A stretch of 64,000 nt of DNA. Origin: Bradyrhizobium tropiciagri (GTDB lineage: Bacteria; Pseudomonadota; Alphaproteobacteria; Rhizobiales; Xanthobacteraceae). The stretch covers positions 62,001 to 126,000 of the forward strand of contig NZ_JAFCKF010000007.1 in NCBI RefSeq assembly GCF_018130545.1. Direction: 5' to 3'. Shown here in pieces: positions 26,554 to 35,276 of this stretch (its first letter is position 1; every line of letters starts with the position of its first letter). Below the pieces are notes generated by a model. That model was not told the origin of the DNA. It ran no database searches and saw nothing but the letters and a program-made list of their open reading frames with translations. The translations under genes were made by a program, and so were the position numbers.

Positions 26554-27075
26554 TCACCCGTCGTTTTGAGATCCAAGAAGCGTGCGGGTGAGCTTGTCGA
26601 GTAGCCGCGCGAGGGTCTCCTGTTCCTGGCCGGTGAGGCCGTCAAACGCCAGGAGATCATGTCGGACGGCGACGCGTTCGATCTTCCTGAACATGTCGCG
26701 CCCCCGCTCGGTGAGCTTAATCCTGGAAGCGCGGCTATCGTGGAGATCTTCGCTCCGCACGACAAAACCGCGCTGCTCGAGATTGCGAACGGCGCGCGCG
26801 ACCGTGTTTTTTGGACGGCCGGTGTGGCGCACGATATCCTGGCTCGTCCGGCATTCGCGACAGGCCACATAGACAATTGAAGCCGCCTCGTCCCTCAGCA
26901 ACTCATACCGAAACAACAGTTCGGCATAATAGGCCGCGCTGAAGAGGTTGCTGACGACCGACAGCCTTAAGCCCATCCAACTAAGCTCGGGTTTTGCTGT
27001 CTCCGTCTTGTGGCGGTCGAAAAGCGAAGGCTCCCGCCGCCGCTCGGCAGCTTCTGAGACGATCTTCCCACGCAT
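26554..27075 (-). CDS. MarR-family transcriptional regulator
   Basis: The 173-residue protein has a MarR winged helix with ECRTSQDIVRHTGRPKNTVARAVRNL as the reading region and the wing VVRSEDLHDSRASRIKLTERG. ATG at 27075 (MRGKIVSE) has GAAGGA upstream; a start at 27180 would add 35 residues and overlap the neighbouring promoter region. It is divergent from the carotenoid oxygenase-like gene and lies upstream of the Mo-hydroxylase operon. MarR proteins commonly sense phenolic compounds. It probably controls one or both. Confidence 0.85.
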   Translation of the reverse strand: MRGKIVSEAAERRREPSLFDRHKTETAKPELSWMGLRLSVVSNLFSAAYYAELLFRYELLRDEAASIVYVACRECRTSQDIVRHTGRPKNTVARAVRNLEQRGFVVRSEDLHDSRASRIKLTERGRDMFRKIERVAVRHDLLAFDGLTGQEQETLARLLDKLTRTLLGSQNDG

Positions 27076-27249
27076 CAGCGGATATCCTTCAATGGAACAA
27101 ACTTCCAGCTGCGGCACCAAGGCCGTTGCCGCACTAGATATCACGGGACCCTTTGTACGCAACGAACGTCCCGCTTGCAAGATGGTGCCATTTGGTACTA
27201 TCTAGACCGCGGGTTAATGGCTGTGCGGCCGGAAGGGAGAAGTTTTCGG

Positions 27250-28827
27250 ATGCCAATCGGGAGCGAATACGACCAGGTGCTCGGCGAAAAAGACGATCGC
27301 ATCGCCGCAGCCCTAGATGCTGGAAATCACAACAAGACATCGGTCTACAACGTTCGAGGTTATCAGCCTGTCAATGCGGAACTGTCGCAGGTCCCCGTGC
27401 GAGTTACCGGTACAATTCCCGCCGATCTCGAGGGTGTCTATCTGCGCAATGGCACGAATATGCAGTTTGAGAAGACGCATATCTGGATGCACGCATTTAA
27501 TGGTGCCGGCATGTTGCACGAGGTACAAATCCGCAACGGGAGCGCAATCTATTCGAATACGTATATCCGGACGCCCCGCTTCCAATTCGAAGAAAAGATG
27601 AAACGTGAGGTGTATCTCAACTTCTCCGATATGGCGGGCGCCGGCCGCCAGGGTTTAGAAAAACTAAGGCTGGTCGAAGAGAAGAAGCGAAACGGCCTCA
27701 TTCCGAATTTTTCTCCGCTGGAATCGTCACCGGCGTCGACCTCCATTCAGTATTATGCCGGCCATCTCTATTGTCTGCAGGAAACGGGCTACGCTTTCCG
27801 ATTGCTCCATCGCGTGCGCGATGGGCGCCTGTTGCTCGACGGCTCTGGCCATCTCGAGACTTGGGATGGCGCCTGGGATGGACCTTTCTCGGCTCACCCC
27901 CGCGTGGATCCGGAGACAGGGGACTTTTACAGCGTGAGCAACGATCGACTTACAAACCGGATCGTGTTGGGGCGCCTGAGCGGAGGCAAGCCCACGAAGT
28001 GTCAGACCATCTACCAGCAGACGGACGAAACAGGCAGCATGGCCTGGGTTCACGACTGCATCCTGACGGAAAACTATGTCGTATTCCCGGACATTTCGAT
28101 GCGGTATTCAAGAGCAGCTCTCGCCGGAAATACCAAGAGTGCCTACAATTTTGATCCGAACTACAAGATGCGCTGGGGATTGATCCCGCGCGACCCGCAG
28201 CCTGGCGATAGTGTGCGCTGGTTCGACACCAATACGGCCGCTGTTATTTGGCATGTTGTCAACGGTTGGGAGCAGACCGGACCGGATGGCAGGAAGCAGA
28301 TCGTGCTGTTCTCGCCCAAATTTCACACGTACCCCTCAGAAGTCCCGATTCACACGCCTCTAGAACCTCCGGCAAAGCTTACGAAGTGGGTGCTCGACGT
28401 TGGGACTGGCACGGTCATCGAGGAGCGAGTCCTTCTTGAGCACGGCTACGAACGCCCAAGTCTGAACCTCCAATATGTGAGCAAAAAGAGCCGCTACGCT
28501 TATCTCCTGGACGAAGAGCGAGAGGGTTACATGGGCAAAGGCGTGCTCAAGTACGACCTCGAAAAAGAAAAAGAAGTCTTCTATTTCGATTATGGCGAGT
28601 ACTCTGGCGGTGAAGCCCTTTTCGTCCCGCGAACGAACTGCAAGGGCGAAGACGACGGCTATCTCCTTGAACTTCTGATGGCGGATAGCAAAGCCGAACT
28701 GATTATCATTGATGCAAAATCGATGACCGAATGCGCGAGGCTCCATCTACCTCAGCGTGTGCCGTTCGGCGTGCATGCCTGCTGGCTAGACAATGAGAAG
28801 TTGAGAAGCCTCAAGGATACGGCGTAG
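27250..28827 (+). CDS. Carotenoid/lignostilbene-cleaving dioxygenase family protein
   Basis: The 525-residue Fe(II) oxygenase of the RPE65/carotenoid-cleavage family splits a conjugated C=C bond with O2; bacterial members cleave stilbenes, isoeugenol or apocarotenoids. The four His iron ligands are visible in typical contexts: H216 (FSAHPR), H268 (WVHDC), H335 (IWHVVNGWE) and H509 (FGVHACW). ATG at 27250 has the purine-rich GGAAGGGAGA upstream; the earlier in-frame start at 27175 overlaps the likely promoter. It is divergent from a MarR regulator. The surrounding aromatic-type genes favour a phenylpropanoid or stilbene substrate over carotenoids; this is inference. Confidence 0.9.
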   Translation: MPIGSEYDQVLGEKDDRIAAALDAGNHNKTSVYNVRGYQPVNAELSQVPVRVTGTIPADLEGVYLRNGTNMQFEKTHIWMHAFNGAGMLHEVQIRNGSAIYSNTYIRTPRFQFEEKMKREVYLNFSDMAGAGRQGLEKLRLVEEKKRNGLIPNFSPLESSPASTSIQYYAGHLYCLQETGYAFRLLHRVRDGRLLLDGSGHLETWDGAWDGPFSAHPRVDPETGDFYSVSNDRLTNRIVLGRLSGGKPTKCQTIYQQTDETGSMAWVHDCILTENYVVFPDISMRYSRAALAGNTKSAYNFDPNYKMRWGLIPRDPQPGDSVRWFDTNTAAVIWHVVNGWEQTGPDGRKQIVLFSPKFHTYPSEVPIHTPLEPPAKLTKWVLDVGTGTVIEERVLLEHGYERPSLNLQYVSKKSRYAYLLDEEREGYMGKGVLKYDLEKEKEVFYFDYGEYSGGEALFVPRTNCKGEDDGYLLELLMADSKAELIIIDAKSMTECARLHLPQRVPFGVHACWLDNEKLRSLKDTA

Positions 28828-28861
28828 GACGCTGTTGGGGCATCCTAAGCCAGGAGCAGCG

Positions 28862-28879
28862 GCGATGACTGGTCATCGC
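28862..28879. terminator. Hairpin GCGATGAC-TG-GTCATCGC between convergent genes
   Basis: Perfect 8-bp stem, 35 bases after the oxygenase stop codon and 32 bases before the end of the convergent CoxG-like gene. The position suits a bidirectional terminator, but no T-tract follows on either strand. Confidence 0.35.
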
Positions 28880-28910
28880 ACCGCTCAATTCGTCCGTTCA
28901 CACACCAAGT

Positions 28911-29354
28911 TCACTTCATCGCTTCTGTCAGTTTTGCGAAGAATTCGTCGGCCAATTTCTTGGCAGTGCCATTGATCAGGCGTTGCCCCAGCTGCGCGAG
29001 CTTGCCGCCAATCTGGGCTTCTATGTTGTAGCTCAGGAGCGTTCCGCCGTCCCTGTCGAACAATGCAACGGTCGCATCGCCTTTGGCAAATCCCGCGAGG
29101 CCGCCCTGCCCCGCGCCAGAAATCTTGTAACTGTTTGGCGGATCTAGGTCGCACAGAGCCACCCTGCCTTTGAAGCGCGCGGAAATCGGACCTACCTTCA
29201 TTCTGGCAACGGCCTCAAAGGTATTGTCTTCTGTCATATTCAATTCCTCGCAACCCGGGATACAGGCCCGCAAGACGGCCGGATCGTTGAGCCTTGCCCA
29301 GACCACTTCGCGGGATGACGGAAGCTGCACTTCGCCGGTCATCGTTATTGACAT
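28911..29354 (-). CDS. CoxG-like SRPBCC-fold protein
   Basis: The 147-residue protein of the carbon monoxide dehydrogenase subunit G family starts MSITMTGEVQLPSSREVVW and contains the family segments AVLRACIPGCEEL and QIGGKLAQLGQRLINGTAKKL with FF near the end. CoxG-like proteins bind hydrophobic ligands or quinones and assist Mo hydroxylases at the membrane. It lies 122 bases downstream of the enol-lactonase-like gene on the same strand. Its C-terminal segment is clearly related to the odd tail fused to the ligase pseudogene at 30328-30489. Confidence 0.88.
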   Translation of the reverse strand: MSITMTGEVQLPSSREVVWARLNDPAVLRACIPGCEELNMTEDNTFEAVARMKVGPISARFKGRVALCDLDPPNSYKISGAGQGGLAGFAKGDATVALFDRDGGTLLSYNIEAQIGGKLAQLGQRLINGTAKKLADEFFAKLTEAMK

Positions 29355-29476
29355 AAGCTGGAATCCTCAATCAGCGACCGCGCTCGGCGGTAAGTTGCAA
29401 CGGCGGGCCGACCATCGTCGACTAAGCACCCGGATTGGCCAAATAGGAACGCGGATACCCCAAGGGGCGACCCGCA

Positions 29477-30322
29477 CTAATTCCTTTGGCCATTGAGTTT
29501 TTCCCGATGCGGTTGGCGAGGCACACTTGTAACGCGCTCTATGAATTCGCGTACGGCGATAGAAAATCCCTCGCAGGTTTCGATTGCGGAAATGTGCGCG
29601 GAATCGAGTGTTACCAGGTCGGCGTTTGGAATCGCGGCGACAATCTCCGATGCGCGCACTGGGGGTGTTGAGGGATCGTACTCGCCGCAGATCACGCGGA
29701 CGGGTATTGAGATCTTAGGCAGAATTTGTATGAGATCTGTCGTTGCCAGGATGTCGCAGCAACGAGCATAGCCTTCCGCAGACGTCTCAATAAACGCATC
29801 CGCAATCTCAGCCACTCTTTCCGGACGCCGGACCTGAAAGTCTTTGGTGAACCACCGATCGATAGTGGGGCCGACCAATTCTTGTAGGCCGCGGTCTCGT
29901 GCTGTTCGCGCCCGGTCCTGCCACATACTGGCCGGCGGGAAATTAGGCGCCGTGTTTGCAAGAATTAGCCCATCGAACCTTTCGGGGAACATCGCGCCGA
30001 GCCATTGCCCAGTGAGACCACCGAGAGATACACCACAAAACACGGCGCGTGGAATCTCGAATGCGTCCAGAATGTCGATAACGTCGCAGCCGAGCTCCTC
30101 GATCGTAGGCGGCCTCCCACCCAAATCGGACTTCCCGTGCCCTCGGCTGTCATACCGGAGGATACGCACGTCGGCTGACATACCCGCAATGACTTCATCC
30201 CACATCCCCAGGTTCGCCCCAAGAGAATTGCTCAGGACGAGGACGGGATTTTCGGATGGTGGTGCAGCTTCGACCTCGAGTGCCACACCCGCTTCGACTT
30301 CAACTCGGTGAGAGTCTTTCAA
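29477..30322 (-). CDS. Alpha/beta hydrolase, 3-oxoadipate enol-lactonase (PcaD)-like
   Basis: The 281-residue protein has the triad S99 (GVSLGG), D215 (GEYDPS) and H242 (DSAHIS), the oxyanion segment LSNSLGANLGMW at 30-41 and YDSRGHGKS at 57-65, all as in PcaD. PcaD hydrolyses 3-oxoadipate enol-lactone in the protocatechuate branch, but no other pca gene is nearby, so it may act on another lactone or ester. Translation starts at TTG (30322), five bases after the stop of the ligase pseudogene; no ATG is available near the N-terminus. Confidence 0.82.
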   Translation of the reverse strand: MKDSHRVEVEAGVALEVEAAPPSENPVLVLSNSLGANLGMWDEVIAGMSADVRILRYDSRGHGKSDLGGRPPTIEELGCDVIDILDAFEIPRAVFCGVSLGGLTGQWLGAMFPERFDGLILANTAPNFPPASMWQDRARTARDRGLQELVGPTIDRWFTKDFQVRRPERVAEIADAFIETSAEGYARCCDILATTDLIQILPKISIPVRVICGEYDPSTPPVRASEIVAAIPNADLVTLDSAHISAIETCEGFSIAVREFIERVTSVPRQPHREKLNGQRN

Positions 30323-30327
30323 TGCCC

Positions 30328-30489
30328 CTACTCCGTCTTTCCGCTGATCGGTGCTTCGAATTCCTTTCGCAGCGCAACGAAGAAACGCCAGATCAAATGT
30401 TTTGAAACGCCACCAAGGATACGCTGACCCACTCCTGCAACGAGCCCGCCGATCTCACCGCTGCCCTTGTAAACGAGACGTGCCCTCTT
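30328..30489 (-). other. CoxG-derived C-terminal tail fused to the ligase
   Basis: The last 53 codons (KRARLVYKGSGEIGG and onward) do not fit any ligase C-terminus. They align with the end of the CoxG-like protein at 28911-29354: Y-----IGG-----GQR---G--K-L---FF--L. The sequence suggests that a deletion joined the middle of the ligase lid to the end of a CoxG gene that once followed it. Confidence 0.75.
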
Positions 30490-31859
30490 AGGCTGCACAA
30501 GGGCAACCACCTCTTCATTGCCGGACACCTCGTGGCCAACTACCGCCGCCTGCGCAATTCCAGGATACTGAGAGGTTATCGACCCGACTTCCGCAGGATA
30601 AACGTTGAAGCCACTACAGATGATGAGATCCCTCAGGCGGCCGATGATAAAGAGCTGACCGTCTGGACCAATCCGCGCGATATCGCCGGTAGCGAGCCAG
30701 CCGCCTTCCCGCAAGGCTGCCTGCGCCGCGACCTCGTTACGGTAGTACCCGAGCATGAGGGAAGGACTTCTTACCCAAAGCTCTCCCTTTTCTTCAGCAG
30801 AGACATCGTTGCCGTCCTCGCCAAGGAGCCGAACTACGACGCCCGGCTGGAGCTCGCCAACCTCGTTCGTCTCGACGCGCCCTGCTGATCGGGCAATGGG
30901 ATTGCATTCGGTCATACCATGGGAATTGCCCATTCCGACACCGAACGCCTCTTCGACCTGCGCTTTGAGTGCCAGATTGAGGGGAGCGCAAGCAGTGGCT
31001 ACGAAAGGCGGCCTACGCGAACGAAGGGACAACCGCTCCCGATCCGCATATTCTAGAATGCGGGAGAACAGGGTTGGAACCGCCGTGACCGCAGTGATGC
31101 GCTCATCCCTCAGAGCCTCGACGAAATGTTGCGGTGTAAATCGCGTTACCAACTCGACACTGGCGCCAGCCCAGAATGCTGTCATCAGGACTGTACCCAA
31201 GCCGATTGCGTGACTGAGCGGTGATGCGTTGTAAAACGCATCGTCACTGGTGACTTTGCGTAGCTCAGCCATGTTGGCGCCCGTGTACAGTAATGCCTGA
31301 TGGCTGACCATGACGCCCTTCGGTCCGCCGGTTGTCCCTGAGATGAAGACCAAAACGGCGGTCTGCCGGGTCTTGTCGGGAAATACGGGTTCAGCTTTTG
31401 TCGTCTTGTCGAGTTTGCTGACGGCGACGCGACCCAATATTGAAATATCTCGGTCAATATCGTCGGCCGAGGCGTGTAAAATTGCAGCCTCAGAATCGTG
31501 GATGCAGTAAAATGCACGCCGGCAAGTGCTGAAGAGACGAATGGTTCCGACTTCGCGAACTGACATTCGCGCGTTGACCGGCACAGCCCAGGCGTCGAGT
31601 TTGTTGATGCCAGCACGAGCGGCACAATTTGAAGCCCGTTCTCTGCGACGAGAAGAACGCGATCTCCGGCACGGACGTCCAAGGCTTGTAGTTTCGCGAC
31701 GGCATCCTGCGTAGCGTGCCATAACTGGCCGTAACTCAAGGACCGCGTTCCAGAGCGCAAAGCCAAGCCGTATGGATCTCTCAAAGCCCTGCCGTACACG
31801 ACCTGACTGAACCGATCAGGAAGCCTCTCCAACAAGGACGTTGCATCGCCCCCGCTCAT
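30328..31859 (-). pseudogene. AMP-forming acyl-CoA ligase, frameshifted and with a foreign C-terminus
   Basis: The N-terminal part reads MSGGDATSLL from 31859 to about 31610. There the protein continues in another frame (LVLA, then GINKLDAWAVPVNAR), which needs one missing base at about 31609-31613. The rest carries FISGTTGGPKGVMVSH, GMTEC and the hinge GDIARIGPDGQLFIIGRLRD. After VVALVQP the usual C-terminal lid with its catalytic Lys is absent and replaced by a CoxG-like tail. The gene is therefore broken twice unless the frameshift is a sequencing error. It would head an operon with the PcaD-like and CoxG-like genes, and two GCACA-type palindromes lie about 115 bases upstream. An in-frame start at 31991 is also possible. 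Confidence 0.85.
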
Positions 31860-31972
31860 CGCGTCGCGATGACCATCCAGCTCTCGACGAGAAGCTCTCG
31901 CAATCACTTGTCCACCCATTTTCCAAGCTTCGGCGGCGCATCGGTGGCGCGCAATTGTCTCGGAAGCAAAAT

Positions 31973-31990
31973 TGCGCACAGATGTGCGCA
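31973..31990. promoter_or_regulatory. Operator-like palindrome TGCGCACA-GA-TGTGCGCA
   Basis: Perfect 8-bp arms with a two-base spacer, between the end of TetR paralogue B and the start of the ligase pseudogene. It has the same design as the GCACG sites of TetR A, but with A/T as the inner arm base pair. It probably binds TetR B. Confidence 0.7.
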
Positions 31991-32001
31991 TATTTTCCTG
32001 T

Positions 32002-32019
32002 ATCGCACAAGTGTGCGAT
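32002..32019. promoter_or_regulatory. Operator-like palindrome ATCGCACA-AG-TGTGCGAT
   Basis: Perfect 8-bp arms. Apart from the inner base pair of the arm and the spacer it is identical to the TetR A site at 16399 (ATCGCACG-AC-CGTGCGAT). It starts 29 bases from the preceding palindrome. Confidence 0.72.
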
Positions 32020-32098
32020 TTTTGTTGTTTGAGAAGACAGCTATGCGTTCTCGTGCGGAGGACCGCGCGAGACTGGACCGATTTGCGAGAATCGGGCG

Positions 32099-32758
32099 TT
32101 AATGGCCAGTCGCTGGAGATCGAGCCGGTTTTCGTGCGCTCTTGGCGGCGAGGCGTTCGAAGCGGCCCGTCAGGATCGCTCTCGCCTCCGCGCGGGTGGT
32201 GAGAGTTGGTGACTGGATCTGGCGGATCACAAGGCCTTGGGCGATCAGCAGGAGTTCGTTCGCCTCGGCTTCGGGATCAATATCAGGATTAACTTCGCCG
32301 GACAAAACGGCCTTTTTCAGGAGTTCGCCCCAAAACCGCAGCTGCCGCTCGTACCGGGTATTCTGATGCTGACGCATCTCTTCGTCCCGCGTGCTGTGGG
32401 CGGTATAGTTGATCCAGAAGCGCCAGAACCGGTCACGCGACGATCGGAATACGTATCCCATCGCCAGCTGCTGCAGCTGCGAAAACGGCGAGCCCTCATA
32501 GACCTTCCAGTCCTCCGGCAGCTCGTAGGCGGCCTCGAGCGCGAGGATTAGGAGATTATGCTTGTTCTTGAAATGGTAGTTGATCGTTCCCGTGCTGATG
32601 CCGGCAGCTTCCGCAATCTGTCGCATGGTGATGCCATCGACGCCCGATTCCGACACCGCCTCGTAGACGACCCCAAGCAACTCCTTGCGCCGTTGCAGCG
32701 TCTTCGGACGGGAGGATTCCTCGCTGCCGAGCGAAGGTCTCTTTTTAGTGCGTGCCAA
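32099..32758 (-). CDS. TetR-family transcriptional regulator (paralogue B)
   Basis: The 219-residue protein has a helix-turn-helix at about 44-63 (ITMRQIAEAAGISTGTINYH). It is paralogous to the TetR at 16667-17350, sharing the recognition helix STGTINYHF and long stretches of the ligand domain (MGYVF, FWINYTA, DIDPE). The start is TTG at 32758: an in-frame stop lies shortly upstream and there is no early ATG. The two palindromes downstream of it and the two at 36.6 kb are the likely targets, so it would control the ligase operon and the binding-protein/thiolase operon. The regulator itself is intact although many of its presumed targets are broken. Confidence 0.88.
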   Translation of the reverse strand: MARTKKRPSLGSEESSRPKTLQRRKELLGVVYEAVSESGVDGITMRQIAEAAGISTGTINYHFKNKHNLLILALEAAYELPEDWKVYEGSPFSQLQQLAMGYVFRSSRDRFWRFWINYTAHSTRDEEMRQHQNTRYERQLRFWGELLKKAVLSGEVNPDIDPEAEANELLLIAQGLVIRQIQSPTLTTRAEARAILTGRFERLAAKSARKPARSPATGH

Positions 32759-32836
32759 GCCGAATCCGTGTGTCTGCCTCTACGGTGCATCTTACATGCG
32801 AATTTGCGCTTGTCAGCGGACATTTGCAGACCGCAG

Positions 32837-33256
32837 TCACGTGGGCTCAAACACGGGTACGTTGAAATCATCGCTGAGCTTTTCCCAGGCAAGCCGCACG
32901 GGGAGGCCCTCCCGAAATTTCGACGCATCGCAGTTGATCAAATTGACGAGCATCCGAACGCCCTCTTGGAGGTCGACCAAGGCACAGACGTAAGGTACTC
33001 GGTCCTCATGGTCCGGCCATGGCACCAGCGTATTGGTCCATGTGTAAAGGATGCCTTTGCCCGAAGCCTCGCGCCATTCGAGGTTGCGCTTACCCGAGTA
33101 GATGCTAACTGGGCGGGGAAACCATTGGTAGCGATTACTATCCTTGCAATACTGCAGCATGAGCCTGCGCTGCTTGGCCGCCTCCCAGAACGGACTGGTA
33201 TTCATGTAGATGTCCGGGCGCGGGAGCGGCCTTGGTGTTTTCTTTGCCTCGCGCAT
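32837..33256 (-). CDS. DUF35 OB-fold acyl-CoA-associated protein
   Basis: The 139-residue protein belongs to the family that partners thiolase-like (SCP-x type) enzymes. It has an N-terminal rubredoxin-like segment (FWEAAKQRRLMLQYCKDSNRYQW) and an OB-fold C-terminal domain (GILYTWTNTLVPWP and onward). Of the four zinc-ribbon Cys normal for the family only C37 remains; the other positions are occupied by Ser and other residues. ATG at 33256 lies one base after the stop of the restored thiolase frame, which supports a former two-gene complex. It is intact. Confidence 0.82.
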   Translation of the reverse strand: MREAKKTPRPLPRPDIYMNTSPFWEAAKQRRLMLQYCKDSNRYQWFPRPVSIYSGKRNLEWREASGKGILYTWTNTLVPWPDHEDRVPYVCALVDLQEGVRMLVNLINCDASKFREGLPVRLAWEKLSDDFNVPVFEPT

Positions 33257-33257
33257 G

Positions 33258-34425
33258 TCACTTCTCCAGGATCATGACGTTGGATACGCCCCAGTTGCGC
33301 GCATATGGAATGACCCCGATGCCGGTAACCATCGCATTACTCACGTTCTCGACCTGACGTCCGCCGGCCTCGCCAAACAAACTGACGTACAGCCTCCACC
33401 AGATTGATGCCACCGCCAGCAAGACCAGGCTGGCCGGCGGAGATTCGACCTCCACTAGTGTCCAGGGGCAGAGTGCCCTTGTAGGTCATATCAGTGTTCA
33501 GAATGAAGTTCGAACCCTCGCCGCGACCGCAAAACCCGATTTGCTCCAGCTGGATCAGGATCGCGATCAGGAAGTCGTCGTATGGGGTGAAGAGTTTGAT
33601 GTCCTTCGGCGCCAACCCTGCCTGCCGCAACGCCTTGGGACCTGCCACCGAGAAGCCGGTCTCGGTAATGTCGGAGACCGCCTTGTCACCGTTGAAGTTT
33701 GTAATCTCGCCGTAGCCGGTCGGATATACCATCTTCTTCATGCCGAGACGCTTCGCATTCTCAGCCGATGTCACGAGCACGCCGCTGGCGCCGTCGCAGA
33801 CCATAACGCTGTCAAGCATCCTCAACGGCTCGGACACATACTTGGACTTCAGATACTCCTGTTCGGTGATCGGCGTCTTCAGCTTTGCACAAGCGTTAGG
33901 ACTCATCAGCGCGTGGTTGCGCTGCGTCACGGCGAGTTTGGCATGCGCCTCGTCCTTCAAGCCGTATTGCAGGCGATACCGTTGGCTGAACAATCCGAAC
34001 ACACCGATCGGCCCGCGCAGTCCAGTTTGATACTGAAATTCCCACCGTTGCACTCCTTGCTCAGTCGGCGGATAGCTCGATTGCGCATCGGAAGCCAGCA
34101 CCAGCACGATCTTGCACAGACCGTCGCGGATTGCCGAGGCTGCGCGCGCGATGCCAGCAATCGTCGAAGCTCCGCCAAGTCCGTTCACCTGTGTCCAGGT
34201 CGGAACTAGGCCGAGCATTTCAGCCATGAACACCGGCCAGAACGGGTTCGACGTCTCGCTCATGGTCTCAGAGACGCAGATGCCGTCGATCTCGCTCTTG
34301 GCGACGCCAGTGGAATCGAGAATCTGCTCGAAGACCTCACCCGCCAAATCGTAGGAGCTGCGCCCGCTACGCAGTTCGACCTTGGTTTCGCCGTAGCCGA
34401 CAATTGCGATGTCGCGTTTTCCCAT
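33258..34425 (-). pseudogene. Thiolase (SCP-x/lipid-transfer type), C-terminal frameshift
   Basis: From ATG at 34425 the protein reads as a normal thiolase-like enzyme (MGKRDIAIVGYGETKVELRS, VNGLGGASTIAG, TSGGRISAGQPGLAGG). After LVEAVRQ at about 33380 the frame changes to FVWRGRR and stops at 33337. The family sequence LFGEAGGRQVENVSNAMVTG continues in another frame to a stop at 33258. One extra base in CAGTTTGTTTGG explains it. Such thiolases act with a DUF35 partner in beta-oxidation of branched or aromatic side chains. About 14 residues of wrong sequence replace the C-terminal active-site region, so function is probably lost unless this is a sequencing error. Confidence 0.82.
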
Positions 34426-34439
34426 GATTTCTGCCCTGC

Positions 34440-35229
34440 TCAGTTTCCTTTGAACTGCGGTGCTCGCTTCTCGCGAAACGCGGCCAATCCTTCGTTACGG
34501 TCCTACGAGAAGCTTAGCGCGAAGAATGCATCCGCCTCCAAAGACATTCTCTCGGACAAGCTGGTGTCGTAGCCGCGTTCGATCGCAGCCTTGGTGAGCA
34601 TTATCGACTGCGCCCCTGCTCGCCGATAGCGCGCAGCAATTCACGCGCCTTCTCGACCGCCTGCCCCTTGGCAACTACATGGTTGACGATGCGGAGCTGG
34701 CGCGCCTCCTCCGCCTTTTGTCGACGGCCGGTCCAGATCAGGTCCTTGGCCAGAGGCTTGCCTACGACGCGCGGCAATGTCTGGGTGCCAGCTCCTCCCG
34801 GCATCAGACCGAGTTTCGCCTCCGGTAGGCCGAATTGCGCAGTCTCACCCGCGGTGATGAATCGCAGAGCAACGCTATTTCGAAGCCGCCGCCCAGCGCG
34901 TAGCCTTCGACCGCGGCGATCACAGACTTAGTGAATTCCGGCAGCACGCGAAAGGGCTGGTTGACTTTGCGCGAGCGCTTACGTCGCCGCCACAGCTCGA
35001 ACGCCCGGTCAGGCTCGTTCTTTTGCTCGCTGGTATCGACGCCGGTGCAGAAGGCCTTCTCGCTGCCCGTAATGATCGGACCACGGAGTTCAGCCGCGTT
35101 CTCGACTTGATTCATGACATCGAGACTTTCCGACGCGGTTTGCTCGCGTATCGCGTTCAATTTGCCGGGTCGATTAATCGCAACCTCGATCCAACCATCC
35201 TGCCGGTCGACCTTGATATCCTCGAGCAT
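34440..35229 (-). pseudogene. Enoyl-CoA hydratase/crotonase, two frameshifts and a stop
   Basis: From ATG at 35229 the N-terminal half reads as a crotonase ([39 protein letters not shown]). At about 34860 one base is missing and the frame resumes with [20 protein letters not shown]. At about 34617 a second shift resumes with [14 protein letters not shown]. An in-frame TAG near 34503 then replaces a codon before DRNEGLAAFREKRAPQFKGN. Three lesions exclude a simple sequencing error. It lies in line with the thiolase and binding-protein pseudogenes. Confidence 0.85.
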
Positions 35230-35276
35230 ACTTGCCTGCCTTCCACTTCGATTGCGAAGAAATAGCGCAACGCCGG

